Positions 12,001 to 19,811 of a stretch of 64,000 bases of DNA are shown here, piece after piece. Source of the DNA: Patiria miniata (lineage: Eukaryota; Echinodermata; Asteroidea; Valvatida; Asterinidae). The stretch is from positions 20,089,162-20,153,161 of the forward strand of contig NW_024037072.1 in the NCBI RefSeq assembly GCF_015706575.1, in the 5' to 3' direction. Position 1 is the stretch's first letter. Each line of letters opens with the position of its first letter. The position numbers and the translations under genes were made by a program. Under the pieces are notes generated by a model. That model worked only from the letters and a program-made list of their open reading frames with translations. It ran no database searches and was not told the origin of the DNA.

Positions 12001-14673
12001 AGTATCCTTCATTAGATTTTGAACTCTTTTGTTGCTTCAAACGAACAAAATGCACAAATTACAAATGATGGACTGTAGCTTTAAACCATTTTTTAAAATC
12101 AATTTGATACACAGTTTAGTTATTGCAATGCCAAAATAACCATGTTGTCAATACAGTACACGTAGTTGTTAACGTGTGCGAATGTATTACTCAGTCACTT
12201 ATGAACCAGATACATTGATAAGAAGTTGGGCAGTGTGCCAATTATACGGTGCCTCTCCTATAACACACTTCGCTACAGTATTTTAATTTAATTCTCCATT
12301 TTTCTTGAAGGTATCCTTTCATGCTGTGGGCCGAAGCGAGAGATACTGGAAGAATGCCCTGCAGTTTTCTCCGGACCGTTTCCTTCATGGGGATGAAAGG
12401 TAACCGGACTCATCAGATTGTCTATTCCAAGTAGAAGTTTTGTATAAAAAAAACAGGTTCATTTAATGATGAATCCTCTAAACTAAGTAGCCTTTAAGGG
12501 TACAGTCCATCATTTGCAATTTGTGCGTTCGTGTCAACGGTTGCGCGTGCAGTGGAATGGGAGGAATAGTATCGCAAGGTAAAATCTGGAAATTTTTTCG
12601 TCTCTCAAAATGGGAAAGTCCAGATTTTACCTAGTGATGTATTCATCCCATTTCACAATTTAAAGCCATTCAATATTTCTTTTATATAGCTGACATATAG
12701 ATCTTTGTCATTTGATTTACAGTTAAAATGAACTTCTATTTCAATACAAAATTTGCGGGAAATGTATTTCTTTCTTCCAAATCACCCCTTCGCGATAATG
12801 TTTGAACCCAACTCTGTAGCTACTGGCTCTTGGGAACAAACGCGCAACGCTCAACGTGCACACCAGCATGCAGTTGCACACAAATACCACACCATGGAAC
12901 AAGGATGATCCTAACTGTTGAATAGAAAATCCCACTCAGATCACCATGGGCGAATGGGACTTTTTGAGCCCCGGCGTGAATGGGAGCAATAATGAATGTC
13001 ACATGATATGAGTTCCACCAATCATATGACAAGGATCTGTATGTCAGTTATATCACAATTGGCAACATCCACGGCACGGGGGTGTTTATGGCGATTGCAG
13101 AATGAGTCAAAAGACTTAACTTCAGAACTGATCAATGCATACTTGCAGCTGTCTTCTGTCAAAATTAAAACACTTCTCAGAAGCTGTTCTTTTAATTTAA
13201 CTTTGATGAAATTGTTTTTATTCCCAAACCCCACTTGCAGTTCCACAGGTGCTTTCATGCCGTTTTCAATTGGCCCCAGGAACTGCATTGGCCAACAGTT
13301 TGCATTGGTGAGTTTTTGAGAAAAGTTTACTCCAGATGCTTAAGTAGTGTGTGTCAACAAAATATACGCATTATTCACTGACCCAGGTTATTTTGTTTGA
13401 ATATTAAAAAACAAAAAAGATTAAAGGGAATGTACAACATTTGCTTTTGCTGCAATTTTCAGAAATAAATGGATTCGGAGGATTAGAATGTTATAGCAAA
13501 TATTGTTAAACTGACCTGTTTCACGTTTTGGGCTTGTAGATGCTGGAAAAACCAAGAAATCCAATCATATGTTCTTGTAGTCTGGTTCCCTGACCTCACT
13601 TAAGATGAAATGGAGCAATTTGTAGACTTTGGGGAATTGTAAGGTCAGAGAATCAGTCTGGCAGGCTTATACCCCTTTACAGGTGTGTAATCAATTGCAA
13701 AGAAAATGAGGAATAACTAAATATGAAAAAAGTTTTTGAAAATTAGCCAGTTTTTTCCAACGCTGGTCGGCCGACCAGCGTTAGAAAAATACAATTTTTC
13801 TTGAAAATGTCAGCACATTGGGAGCCACGATTTTACAGGATGCTTTAGCTTGTCATTCCCTAACAATCCTGTAAGGTATTTCGTAATAATTTGATCATTT
13901 CGTTTTTTTGATGTTTGCAAATGTTGTATCTTCCCTTTAACTCCAAAAGGAGCCTCCATATATTTTGTTATTAAAGGCCATAAAAGTATGCAAATTGAGA
14001 TTACATAATATTTTATTAGTTGTTAATTATAATTACCGGTATATTATGATTAACATTAGTACTGTTGTTGTGGCATTTGGCATTTCACAATCATCTGGTC
14101 CATAAACACCTGTTTTTGAAATTGAGTTTTGACAAGCACTAGTCAAAATGATCAGGTCAAACCTGAACTAACAATTACAGATAGCTTACATGCTTCACCG
14201 GAGAACATCCAAGTATCTATTCTCAGAAAACAGTACAGACTTACCACTAATATTGCACCTTGCTAAAAAGCCAGAAAACAAAAAGATTAACTCATATAAC
14301 TCATTAAAAATTGCCCCAAAATTGGAATTATGGCTTCAAGAAAATGGAAATAGGCTAATTCAAAATTATGGCATGCATTTCCTGCAAAAAAAGTGGCATT
14401 CATTCAAAAGTACGTAAACATTTTTCCTAGGGCAAAAACTTACCAAATGAAACACTTTAATGTGAAAGTCTTTTTTCCATGTTTTGTGTCACTCGGATGC
14501 AGATCGAAGCTCGCGTGCTGTTGGCCAAACTCCTGCAGGCTTTCAACTTCAGTCTGGTTCCGGGACAGGACTTGGGATTCATTGTGGAAACCACCATGAA
14601 ACCGAAGGACGGATGCCAGGTCTTGATAACACCAGTTGAGGGCGGTGTTCAACATCCAACCAGCAGCCAGTAA
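1..14673 (+). CDS. CYP46A-like cytochrome P450 (5'-partial, 10 exons)
   Basis: Ten exons with GT-AG borders (1-76, 1536-1674, 3170-3286, 5931-6162, 8540-8612, 10492-10576, 11262-11372, 12311-12399, 13241-13307, 14503-14673) join in frame to 385 residues plus a TAA stop. The conceptual protein aligns from memory with human CYP46A1 from about residue 117 to the C-terminus, and the family is about 500 residues long, so roughly the first quarter lies upstream. Visible P450 hallmarks in order are the I-helix AGNETT, K-helix KETLR (ExxR), the PERF-type FSPDRF and the heme loop FSIGPRNCIG with the thiolate Cys at 13284-13286. CYP46A enzymes hydroxylate cholesterol at C24 in the endoplasmic reticulum using electrons from P450 reductase. 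The membrane anchor would be in missing exons. The substrate in this animal is inferred only. No exon is broken. Another CYP46-clan (CYP3/CYP4-like) member is possible but less likely. Confidence 0.88.
439..1408 (+). mobile_element. TTAA-flanked MITE, copy A (itself interrupted)
   Basis: TTAA lies at 435-438 and 1409-1412. The ends are AGGGAATATACA and its inverse. Two more copies lie at 13425-13936 and 17422-17890, also bounded by TTAA. Copy A carries a 444-bp insertion at 516-959 that the others lack. TTAA duplication is the piggyBac signature, but no transposase is present, so superfamily is inferred. Confidence 0.75.
516..959. mobile_element. TA-flanked MITE nested in copy A
   Basis: Ends are TGTGACCCGCTCCGCAAAAA and its near-perfect inverse (one mismatch over about 28 bp). 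TA lies at 514-515 and 960-961. Copy C at 17422-17890 preserves the unoccupied site in reverse, which fixes the boundaries. A half-copy of a related element ends near 8248. TA duplication fits the Tc1/mariner group, with no transposase. Confidence 0.78.
1536..1674 (+). CDS. P450 exon b
   Basis: Follows acceptor TACAG and precedes donor GTCAGA. It encodes SYLKTCINQFNASSDLLVAY and continues to ATIDIIAK. The KADG motif matches the equivalent CYP46A1 segment. It ends in phase 0. Confidence 0.87.
2077..2149 (+). ncRNA. tRNA-like unit 1
   Basis: 73 nt foldable as a cloverleaf. The acceptor arm AGCTCGG pairs mostly with CCGAGTG, the D arm is GTC/GAC, and the T arm has one mismatch (GTGGG/CACAC). 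The B-box GGGTTCGAGTC is present. The anticodon loop CTAGAAA resembles tRNA-Ser(AGA) but has an extra base and no long variable arm. A T6 Pol III terminator follows at once. Probably a SINE head rather than a working tRNA. Confidence 0.5.
2325..2397 (+). ncRNA. tRNA-like unit 2
   Basis: Identical in layout to the unit 248 bp upstream, including the T6 run directly after it and the mismatched T arm. Confidence 0.5.
2573..2645 (+). ncRNA. tRNA-like unit 3
   Basis: Third copy. Here the T arm is perfect (GTGGG/CCCAC), while the D arm has one T-for-C change that weakens GTC/GAC pairing. T6 follows. This is the copy most like an authentic tRNA T arm. Confidence 0.5.
3170..3286 (+). CDS. P450 exon c
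   Basis: 39 codons from acceptor CTAG to donor GTAAAA. Begins VAFGSDFHQFDSEKVTSFNE, the F-helix approach after the 'AxFG' turn of P450s, and ends FEKPWHK. Phase 0 at both ends. Confidence 0.83.
3287..5930 (+). other. P450 intron 3: mostly unrecognised, some repeats
   Basis: No exon-like homology seen. It contains a short GTCT run near 3573-3595, an inverted-repeat element at 4626-4823, and around 5340-5740 a possible decayed inverted-repeat element (ACGAGGAATAACCCCCA versus a degenerate inverse near 5718). The open frame at 4822-5148 shows no domain. Confidence 0.5.
4626..4823. mobile_element. Short inverted-repeat element (MITE)
   Basis: ACATTGTCGTAAAAGTTGGT at the left recurs inverted at the right end (ACCAACTTTTACGACAATGT). 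About 198 bp long, no coding capacity. No convincing TSD, so superfamily unknown. Confidence 0.65.
5931..6162 (+). CDS. P450 exon d (G to I helices)
   Basis: Longest internal exon. Starts LNPSRSAREYRSKVRKAIGK after acceptor ACACAG and runs to FTTFFLAG. The last G of the I-helix AGxET motif is split across the intron (phase 1). The donor is GTGAGC. A frame stays open upstream of 5931, but that stretch has no P450 similarity and lies beyond the acceptor. Confidence 0.88.
6193..6243 (+). repeat. G-rich tract 30 bp downstream of exon d donor
   Basis: About 50 bp on the sense strand with at least eight runs of three or more G (GGGTGGGGGAAGGGG type). It meets the G3+N1-7 rule for quadruplex formation in DNA and in the pre-mRNA, beginning about 30 nt after the splice donor at 6163. 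Confidence 0.7.
6300..6460. repeat. Tandem AGTCAATCACA / AGTCATCATA short repeats
   Basis: Degenerate 10-12-bp units (AATCACAAGTC, ATCATAAGTC) repeated more than ten times. A related block (GATGACCTGT, GATGACTTGC) occurs at about 8040-8125 on the far side of the intervening elements. Confidence 0.7.
6470..6665. repeat. GTACTC microsatellite, degenerate
   Basis: Repeats of GTACTCGTACTCG and ACTCATACTCG with scattered changes. No coding meaning. Confidence 0.7.
6715..7430. repeat. CATGGGA-rich repeat segment
   Basis: Blocks rich in ATGGGA, CCATGGGA and TCCCATTGG occur at both ends (6740-6835 and 7290-7430) around AT-rich DNA. Both blocks end in a GACATTTTTGTGAG / GAGATTTTTGTAAG string. Probably a decayed repeat element. 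Boundaries uncertain. Confidence 0.35.
7453..7941. mobile_element. 489-bp MITE with 30-bp perfect TIRs
   Basis: The left end 7453-7482 (CCACTGATCTCTATATAAAG...) is the exact inverse of 7912-7941. TCCAGA flanks both sides (7447-7452 and 7942-7947), giving a 6-bp TSD. No transposase frame. The superfamily is not assigned from a 6-bp TSD. Confidence 0.85.
8040..8125. repeat. GATGACCTGT tandem repeats
   Basis: Several imperfect copies of AATGACCTGTGATGACTT-like units, related to the block at 6300-6460. Confidence 0.6.
8130..8248. mobile_element. Truncated end of a TGTGACC-type MITE
   Basis: TTTCGGAGCGGGTCACATGTG matches the right end of the element at 516-959. The preceding bases (CATTTGGTAC-like, TTGCGACAT) are also shared loosely. 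Only one end is seen. Confidence 0.5.
8540..8612 (+). CDS. P450 exon e (I-helix)
   Basis: Completes AGNETTANLLASAMLELGQH. The acid-threonine pair (ET) for oxygen activation is present. Human CYP46A1 has AGHETS here, so His to Asn is a conservative local change. Donor GTAAGC, phase 2. Confidence 0.88.
8683..8856. mobile_element. Foldback MITE flanked by TTAA
   Basis: TTAA at 8679-8682 and 8857-8860. Arms contain GGTACATACT/AGTACAAACC, AATTTGACGTCACA/TGACGTCACAAATT and GCGTTCACT. A relative of the element at 56004-56134. Confidence 0.65.
8924..9373. mobile_element. TA-flanked foldback element with long arms
   Basis: The left CGGGGTGAGTAAAAAAA recurs inverted at the right (TTTTTTTACTCACCCTG). 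Inverted similarity extends some 200 bp inward (GGCGCC blocks, TAGATCTTGAACGC versus ATGGATATAAGCGC, AGCTTTATTTAG region). TA at 8922-8923 and 9374-9375 suggests a Tc1/mariner-type target. Confidence 0.75.
9482..10442. mobile_element. hAT-like non-autonomous element, 961 bp
   Basis: Ends are CAGAGATGAAAC and its exact inverse GTTTCATCTCTG. ATCATTT lies at 9475-9481 and 10443-10449 (7 bp; hAT elements normally make 8). CAGAG-type termini suit hAT. Short open frames inside show no transposase. Confidence 0.72.
10492..10576 (+). CDS. P450 exon f (J/J' helices)
   Basis: Encodes RLKTEVDAVVSDKEFIPYED then LSKLEYMVA, the standard P450 J-helix block ('YEDLxxLxYM'). Acceptor GACAG, donor GTAAGT, phase 0. 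An inverted-repeat transposon ends only about 42 bp upstream of the exon. Confidence 0.9.
10648..11083. mobile_element. TTAA-flanked MITE, 'ACAGTCCATCATTTG' family copy 1
   Basis: TTAA at 10644-10647 and 11084-11087. The ends carry TACAGTCCATCATTTGC and an inverse AATGATGGATTGT. The internal sequence (AAAGTAACTGACG, AGTAAGGGGACTAAACTC, AAATGCACA) matches the copy at 11570-12080. Confidence 0.75.
11262..11372 (+). CDS. P450 exon g (K-helix, ExxR)
   Basis: Reads VLKETLRIHPPAAGTVRTSI and continues to KIPAGTTLG. It contains the invariant ExxR pair and the beta-1 sheet region. Donor GTAAGA, phase 0. Confidence 0.92.
11570..12080. mobile_element. TTAA-flanked MITE, 'ACAGTCCATCATTTG' family copy 2
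   Basis: TTAA at 11566-11569 and 12081-12084. The inverted ends are AGGTATAGTCCATCATTTGC and CAAATGATGGACTGTAGCT. 511 bp in the same orientation as copy 1, in the next intron. Confidence 0.78.
12311..12399 (+). CDS. P450 exon h (PERF region)
   Basis: Reads VSFHAVGRSERYWKNALQFS then PDRFLHGDER. FSPDRF is the PERF-type motif. Donor GTAACC, phase 2. Confidence 0.9.
12498..12560. mobile_element. One end of a third 'ACAGTCCATCATTTG' MITE
   Basis: TTAA (12494-12497) is followed by GGGTACAGTCCATCATTTGC, as in the two upstream copies. The partner end was not found, so the right boundary is arbitrary. Confidence 0.5.
13241..13307 (+). CDS. P450 exon i (heme-binding loop)
   Basis: Reads SSTGAFMPFSIGPRNCIGQQ then FAL. 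FxxGxRxCxG is intact and Cys at 13284-13286 is the axial heme ligand. Acceptor TTGCAG, donor GTGAGT, phase 0. Confidence 0.92.
13425..13936 (+). mobile_element. TTAA-flanked MITE, copy B
   Basis: TTAA at 13421-13424 and 13937-13940. The ends AGGGAATGTACAACATTTGC and TTGTATCTTCCCT, and the inner pieces GTCTGGTTCCCTGAC and CCAACGCTGGTCGGCCGACC, match copy A at 439-1408 without its inner insertion. Confidence 0.8.
14503..14673 (+). CDS. P450 last exon with stop
   Basis: Reads IEARVLLAKLLQAFNFSLVP and GQDLGFIVETTMKPKDGCQV, ending SSQ and TAA. It matches the L-helix and C-terminal beta sheet of CYP46A1 in length and pattern (AKLLQ, VPGQ). Confidence 0.9.
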   Translation: MEARVLLAKLLQAFNFSLVPGQDLGFIVETTMKPKDGCQVLITPVEGGVQHPTSSQ

Positions 14674-14904
14674 TCACGGAAACACCAAATAGCTCTCATC
14701 ATTGGACATCATGTGGGCAATAATATAAGATCGGATGGCTTCCAGGGAATATACAGGAATACATTGCATGAGCTGTAACAGTATAGCACTCGTCTGTGCT
14801 TTGTGCAATATTGTTATAGCGAGTGCAATATATTCTTGTATTCCCCCCCCCCAAAAAAAAAATCCAATATTATTATTTATATCAGGCTGACTTGATCCAC
14901 AAGC

Positions 14905-14910
14905 AATAAA
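14905..14910 (+). terminator. Poly(A) signal of the P450 gene
   Basis: First AATAAA after the stop codon, 232 bp downstream, in AT-rich 3' sequence. Cleavage is expected shortly after. Confidence 0.6.
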
Positions 14911-16394
14911 TTTCATGACACTGTCTTTATTTCTCAAATTTCGTTGAATATTCTTCGCTTACCGAAACAAATTTCTCACCGCTCGAAGCTGCCATTCTGG
15001 TGGTTGACACTAACAGTGCGCATACACCCTGCTACACGCTGCGTCCACGTAGGACGGTACCACATGCTACGCTCAGTTGACTGGTTGACAAGTGTGAATT
15101 TCTACACTCTTGATTGAGCGGGAACCAGTGAAATTTGTTAGAAATGCCTGGATGAGGACAATATCAAAAATAATATTGTCCTCATCTGGGTACTTTTACC
15201 GACATAATATTGCAGTCATCTGGGTACTTTGTACGAAAACATACAATACGCTGATGTATTTGTACCACTTGAAGCCTGATATAATAATAACGAACATTGG
15301 TTTAAAAGGAATACCTAATTCATTTTTAATGTTACCTTGGTTTCCCTGTAACCATCTTTTGCCCAGTCTTTGTACTGCCATTCCTTTGGGCCTTTTAGAA
15401 CTCTTATTTCCATATTCCTGACCAAAGAAATGATGCCATCTAAGACAGAAGCAAAATGATTGCCATTTTTGTGTCTCTGGTAAAATATTTTATCCGTGTG
15501 TGCTCAGGCAACAGCACCCTCAGGTATAAAAAATCATGAACATTGAACAGTTTTAAATTAGCAATTTTAGATAAACTTTTGTGTGGCATTCACATTTCCA
15601 CGTTTCTGTCACCTTTAGGACAATAAAATTCTATGAATTTTCCCACGACCAAATTATGAAAATCCATGACCTAGTTCATCAAAATGCAGATCAAAAGTGC
15701 AAAACTTGTTCTGTGAAAAGTGCTCAGCAGAAACAACAAAACAGTGCACTTGTCTTTCAAAATCTCTCACATTTAGTCGGGAATAAATTATACATTATGA
15801 GTGTACACAGTTTAAAATATCAAATAAATTAGTCCTCACAAAATTCCTTAATTTTCATGACTTCTGTCATTTTTGACAAATGTCCATGACTTTTCCAGAC
15901 TATAGGAAATTGAAAATAAAATTCCATTCCATTTTTTTGCAGAATGCGGGAATGCAGGTTCACAAATATGTTTAGAAAGAAACAAACCTCAAAACCAAAG
16001 ATAGAATTTTTTCCAACTTGAAAGGTCACCAAAAAACAATTTAAAAAACCCGTACTATTGGAGATTGTATTAATTTTGTTAGCTTAACTTGTGTAGTTTG
16101 TTTTTTATTTCTTAAAAGATTTGATTTATACAGTTTGAAAGTGCAACAGGGTATACTTTTAGCTTTACTAAAATAGTTTCACCTTTATTTTAATTTAATT
16201 TCTTGAGTGTATACTTGTAGGATTTGTTAATGCTTTGAGTGGTTTGATTTATACAGTGTGAGAGTCTAACAGGGTATCAAAGCTGGAGCCGCGTCGGAAT
16301 GACATGTCTTTGGGAAGCGGCTGCGGCTTCTTCCATAGGCGCATGTGTTAGTTCCAGCCGTAGCCATAGTCATGTGGATGCGGCCCTGTAGTCT
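14911..16394. other. Intergenic, no gene recognised
   Basis: Contains a perfect hairpin at 15151-15185 (GATGAGGACAATAT and inverse). Two direct copies of about 42 bp lie roughly 122 bp apart (around 16121 and 16243, TTTGATTTATACAG...AACAGGGTAT). Short frames show no domains. Confidence 0.5.
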
Positions 16395-16403
16395 GAATCA
16401 CAG

Positions 16404-16874
16404 TAGCCTTTAGTCAAGTCCCACGCGCTTACCCGGACACGTGACGCACCCCGGATGCTGACAGGTAAAAAGACTAGCACAGGCGGCAAAGCCGCGAGGG
16501 CCTTTACCATCTTGTGGAGAACGCTTATGTTTTTCTTTACATTTGTCTACCGATTTGGTAGACATGCATAATGCATTACCGTTGTGAATTGACCAATGAA
16601 AATGCAGAATTACTAACGTAAATCAGCCGTCGTCTGGCGCCAGACAGCCACGGCGCGCGTGCTGTTGCTGGTAACCGCCAACCACCGTTAGATGATTGGT
16701 TTATATTGCTTGATTTATATTACGTGAATAAATGAATAAGTGATTAGTTCCACGAGATAGTAAAGGCCCTCGCGGCTTCGCCGCTCGTGCTAGTCTTTTT
16801 ACGTGCCAGCCTCCGGGGTGCGTTACGTGTCCAGATGGTCCGGGTATAGGCGCGTGGGACTTGACTAAAGGCTA
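16404..16874. mobile_element. Mutator-like inverted-repeat element, 471 bp
   Basis: Perfect outer ends TAGCCTTTAGTCAAGTCCCA and inverse, with similarity for about 105 bp inward (GACTAGCAC, AAGCCGCGAGGGCCTTTAC). The 9-bp direct repeat GAATCACAG lies at 16395-16403 and 16875-16883. Long TIRs with a 9-bp TSD fit the MULE/Mutator superfamily. No transposase. Confidence 0.82.
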
Positions 16875-17421
16875 GAATCACAGTTGTAGTAGAGTCATCG
16901 TAAGTTAAGGAAATGTACCCCTTCAACGGCCAGAAAAGGAGAGTTGGGGAGACCTAGACTGGTTCCCACTCCATCCACTGCATATTTCGAATGATCCAAA
17001 GTTATTGGGGGCGGTAATTAATCTGGGAGGCAATCACAAGATAAATTTGAACGTATTCGCCTGCCGCTGTCGCCTGACGTTCACGCAAAGACGATGTGGT
17101 TAGTAGTTTTGGCTCATTCAGGAAGTCGTGCGCACTTCACGTGCGAACAGTACAGTACGCACACGCTGTGTGTCCTGTCCACGGGCTCTCAAAGGTGGTA
17201 AAAATGCGCCCTCTTTTGTTGGCGCATGGAGCCCATACATAGCTTACATAACCATTCAAATGAACTATGTCAACCGCCTTCCTTTGTCATTGCTCCAGTT
17301 TACATAATTGTGACCTAAATCTGTGATTTGACACGTGACTAACTTGTGATTTACTACAGCTGAACTAGTCTGAATATTATTGGAGCCAAACCAGTTGTTT
17401 TAATTTTGTCAATGCATTTAA

Positions 17422-17890
17422 AGGCAACATACAACATTTGCAAACATCAAAAAACAAAACTACCAAATTTTTACGAAATACCTTAACAGGATGTTGGTAA
17501 ATTACTATCTAAGGCATCCTGTCAAATGATGGCACCTGGTGTGAAGTCATTTTCAAGAAAAGTGATATTTTATAAAACTTTTTTTCAACTACTCCAAATT
17601 TACCATTTTCAGTCCAAATAGTGTGTTTGCTATTGGTTACATGTTCAGGAACGGGTGCAGGCCAGCTAAGCTGGTTCCCTTACCTTACAATTTTCCTGCA
17701 TTGATCCATTTCATCTTTAGTAGAGTCAGGGAACCAGACTGCTTGAAAATTTTTGTTTTTATTGGTTTTTCCAGCTTTTCGAACACAAAACTCAAAACAT
17801 GTCAGTGTAACAATATTTGATCTATTATACTAACCCCTCAAATAGTTCATTTCTGTAAATTACAGCAAAACCCAAAGATGTACATTCACT
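17422..17890 (-). mobile_element. TTAA-flanked MITE, copy C (reverse)
   Basis: TTAA at 17418-17421 and 17891-17894. It is the reverse complement of copies A and B (GTCAGGGAACCAGAC, GTCAGTGTAACAATATTTGATC). It shows the uninterrupted site that copy A lost to the element at 516-959. Confidence 0.8.
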
Positions 17891-17894
17891 TTAA

Positions 17895-19811
17895 AGCACA
17901 TTATACATGTATTGTTCTTGTAATTTCACTGCTACATTTATTTTTGTTTTAAAATTCTATTTTAGCACTGTAGAAATCGAGTTTGTAAAGTTCACTTGAC
18001 CACGCTACAGGTAGGGTATAATACACTATTTGTGTTTTTTTAGTATATATAATACAATTCGTTTTTAAGTATATATTATAACAAGAACATTTTAAAGGCA
18101 GTGCACAGATTTTTTGTTAATGAAATTGCACCAATTAATATCTTTAGTATTGTGTGGATCATGTCTTTCAAACTGTGACCCACACAAAGTGTATTCAAAT
18201 AGCACCTTTACCTCATGAAAATCTTTTATAGAATTTATATTATATATTCTAGCTAGAATTTTATTGCACAATGTATAAAATTATATGGAGCTTGGACAAC
18301 TAGAGGTGTCAATTTATACCAAATTATTGGACAATTCTTTGTAATTTATGCAGTTTTATGCAGATGCAGTTGATAAAGCACACTGTTTTGCAACTAGGCG
18401 ATTGTGGGATTATTGGACATTAATTGGAAATTATAATCTATTACATATTATGAAGGATAGATGGTGGAAACTCTACTCTTATTGTTTTTTTCTAATGAAG
18501 AGTTTGCTCTTGGTCCCAGAACTTTTTAAAGATTCATCTTGTTGGACTCAAACCCATGTAAAATTACGACCGTTTTGAATTTTGAATTGGATTTAAACTG
18601 AATCCTTTATTAACTGGTCAAGAGCATTCTTTTTTTCACATTTGGAAATGGGGCATTCTATAAATCTAGGGTGCTGAGTGTGCTTGCTGCCCCTGCTACC
18701 CCGTAACTTTGTATTCATTACAATCAACTTCAAGCTACATGTATTTTTATTTGTTAGATTGTTAGTTTGTTTAACAATCATGTCAGATGTAACTGAGACA
18801 GGAAGAAAGTGGATCATAAATTTATAAAATGACCCAAATACATATCGTTCTATCATTGGACCCATTCTTCTCTTCAAAATACCCTTTTCCCCTGGTGTAT
18901 TAAAAACTGTAGAAGGAGGAACCACAGAAATCTCTGTCTTGTGATGGTTAATTGAATGACGTCATAGTGCTACATTCTCGGCAACGCGTGATTCGACGAG
19001 ACTTAAAAAAAAAAAAAGCCGTCAACTTGTGCACCGTGCGCGCGGCTTCTCCGGTTTTTGAGGATAATTTGCTTTTTCATGCATTTTGCTCGTTTTCAAT
19101 TATAACACCACTCAAAATCCAAAAGATGAATCGTGGTTCACAACCTAAAAACCTGTTAAAGTTTAAGCTTGGTGGATATTACCCTTTTCGAGAAAACAGT
19201 GAAAAACCATGCACAACCTTTTAATCACGACGCTCGATGTTGTCCATATTGCACTTTCATTTTCAAAAATCAATCAATGTAGACTGATCATTGGAAATTA
19301 AATCAACTACGTCGTCCAAGACCGGCGGTTTGAATTTCATTCCCTACAGCCGAACCCTGACAAGCTTGGCATTGCACGGGTGAAGCACATCCAAACTCCA
19401 TTTCGCACATCGAGTGGCCTTTTGATTCAGGATTATCTCTCCATAGACCCTGTGACGTCATCGTTGCGAAATCGGCTCCTTTTGGATAGTTATTTGGCTG
19501 GCTGCGTTGGACATCCCAGTTACGGTAGCCCATCCCTGCCACGTCATCCTCCGCGCATATCCACGTCCCCTCATCGGCTTTGTCGGTGCAGTCGATCCAA
19601 AAGTCCGGTTCAGTTTGGCAACAAGGTGTTCCATGATTTGGTTCTGCTCGTCTGAGCTTGGGACTGCCATGCGAGCGTCGTAGCTACCACACAGTGGATG
19701 GACATCTCTCATAGCACAGTGTTGGATGCAATCAATCATCACAATCAAAGTTGGTGAAAATTTTTAAAAGCACCATCGCATTATGGCTTACACGGCGGAT
19801 CCCCTTCTTAA
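17895..19811. other. AT-rich intergenic DNA up to the satellite
   Basis: No gene recognised. GC-richer minus-strand frames at 19303-19748 (beginning MIVMIDCIQHCAMRDVHPLC and in a second frame) are open for 80-96 residues but match no family I know. They could be a decayed exon. Confidence 0.4.

Noticed and set aside
19303-19748. A gene next to the satellite on the minus strand
   Set aside because: Two overlapping frames of 80-96 residues are somewhat GC-rich but match no family I recognise and have no clear splice sites.
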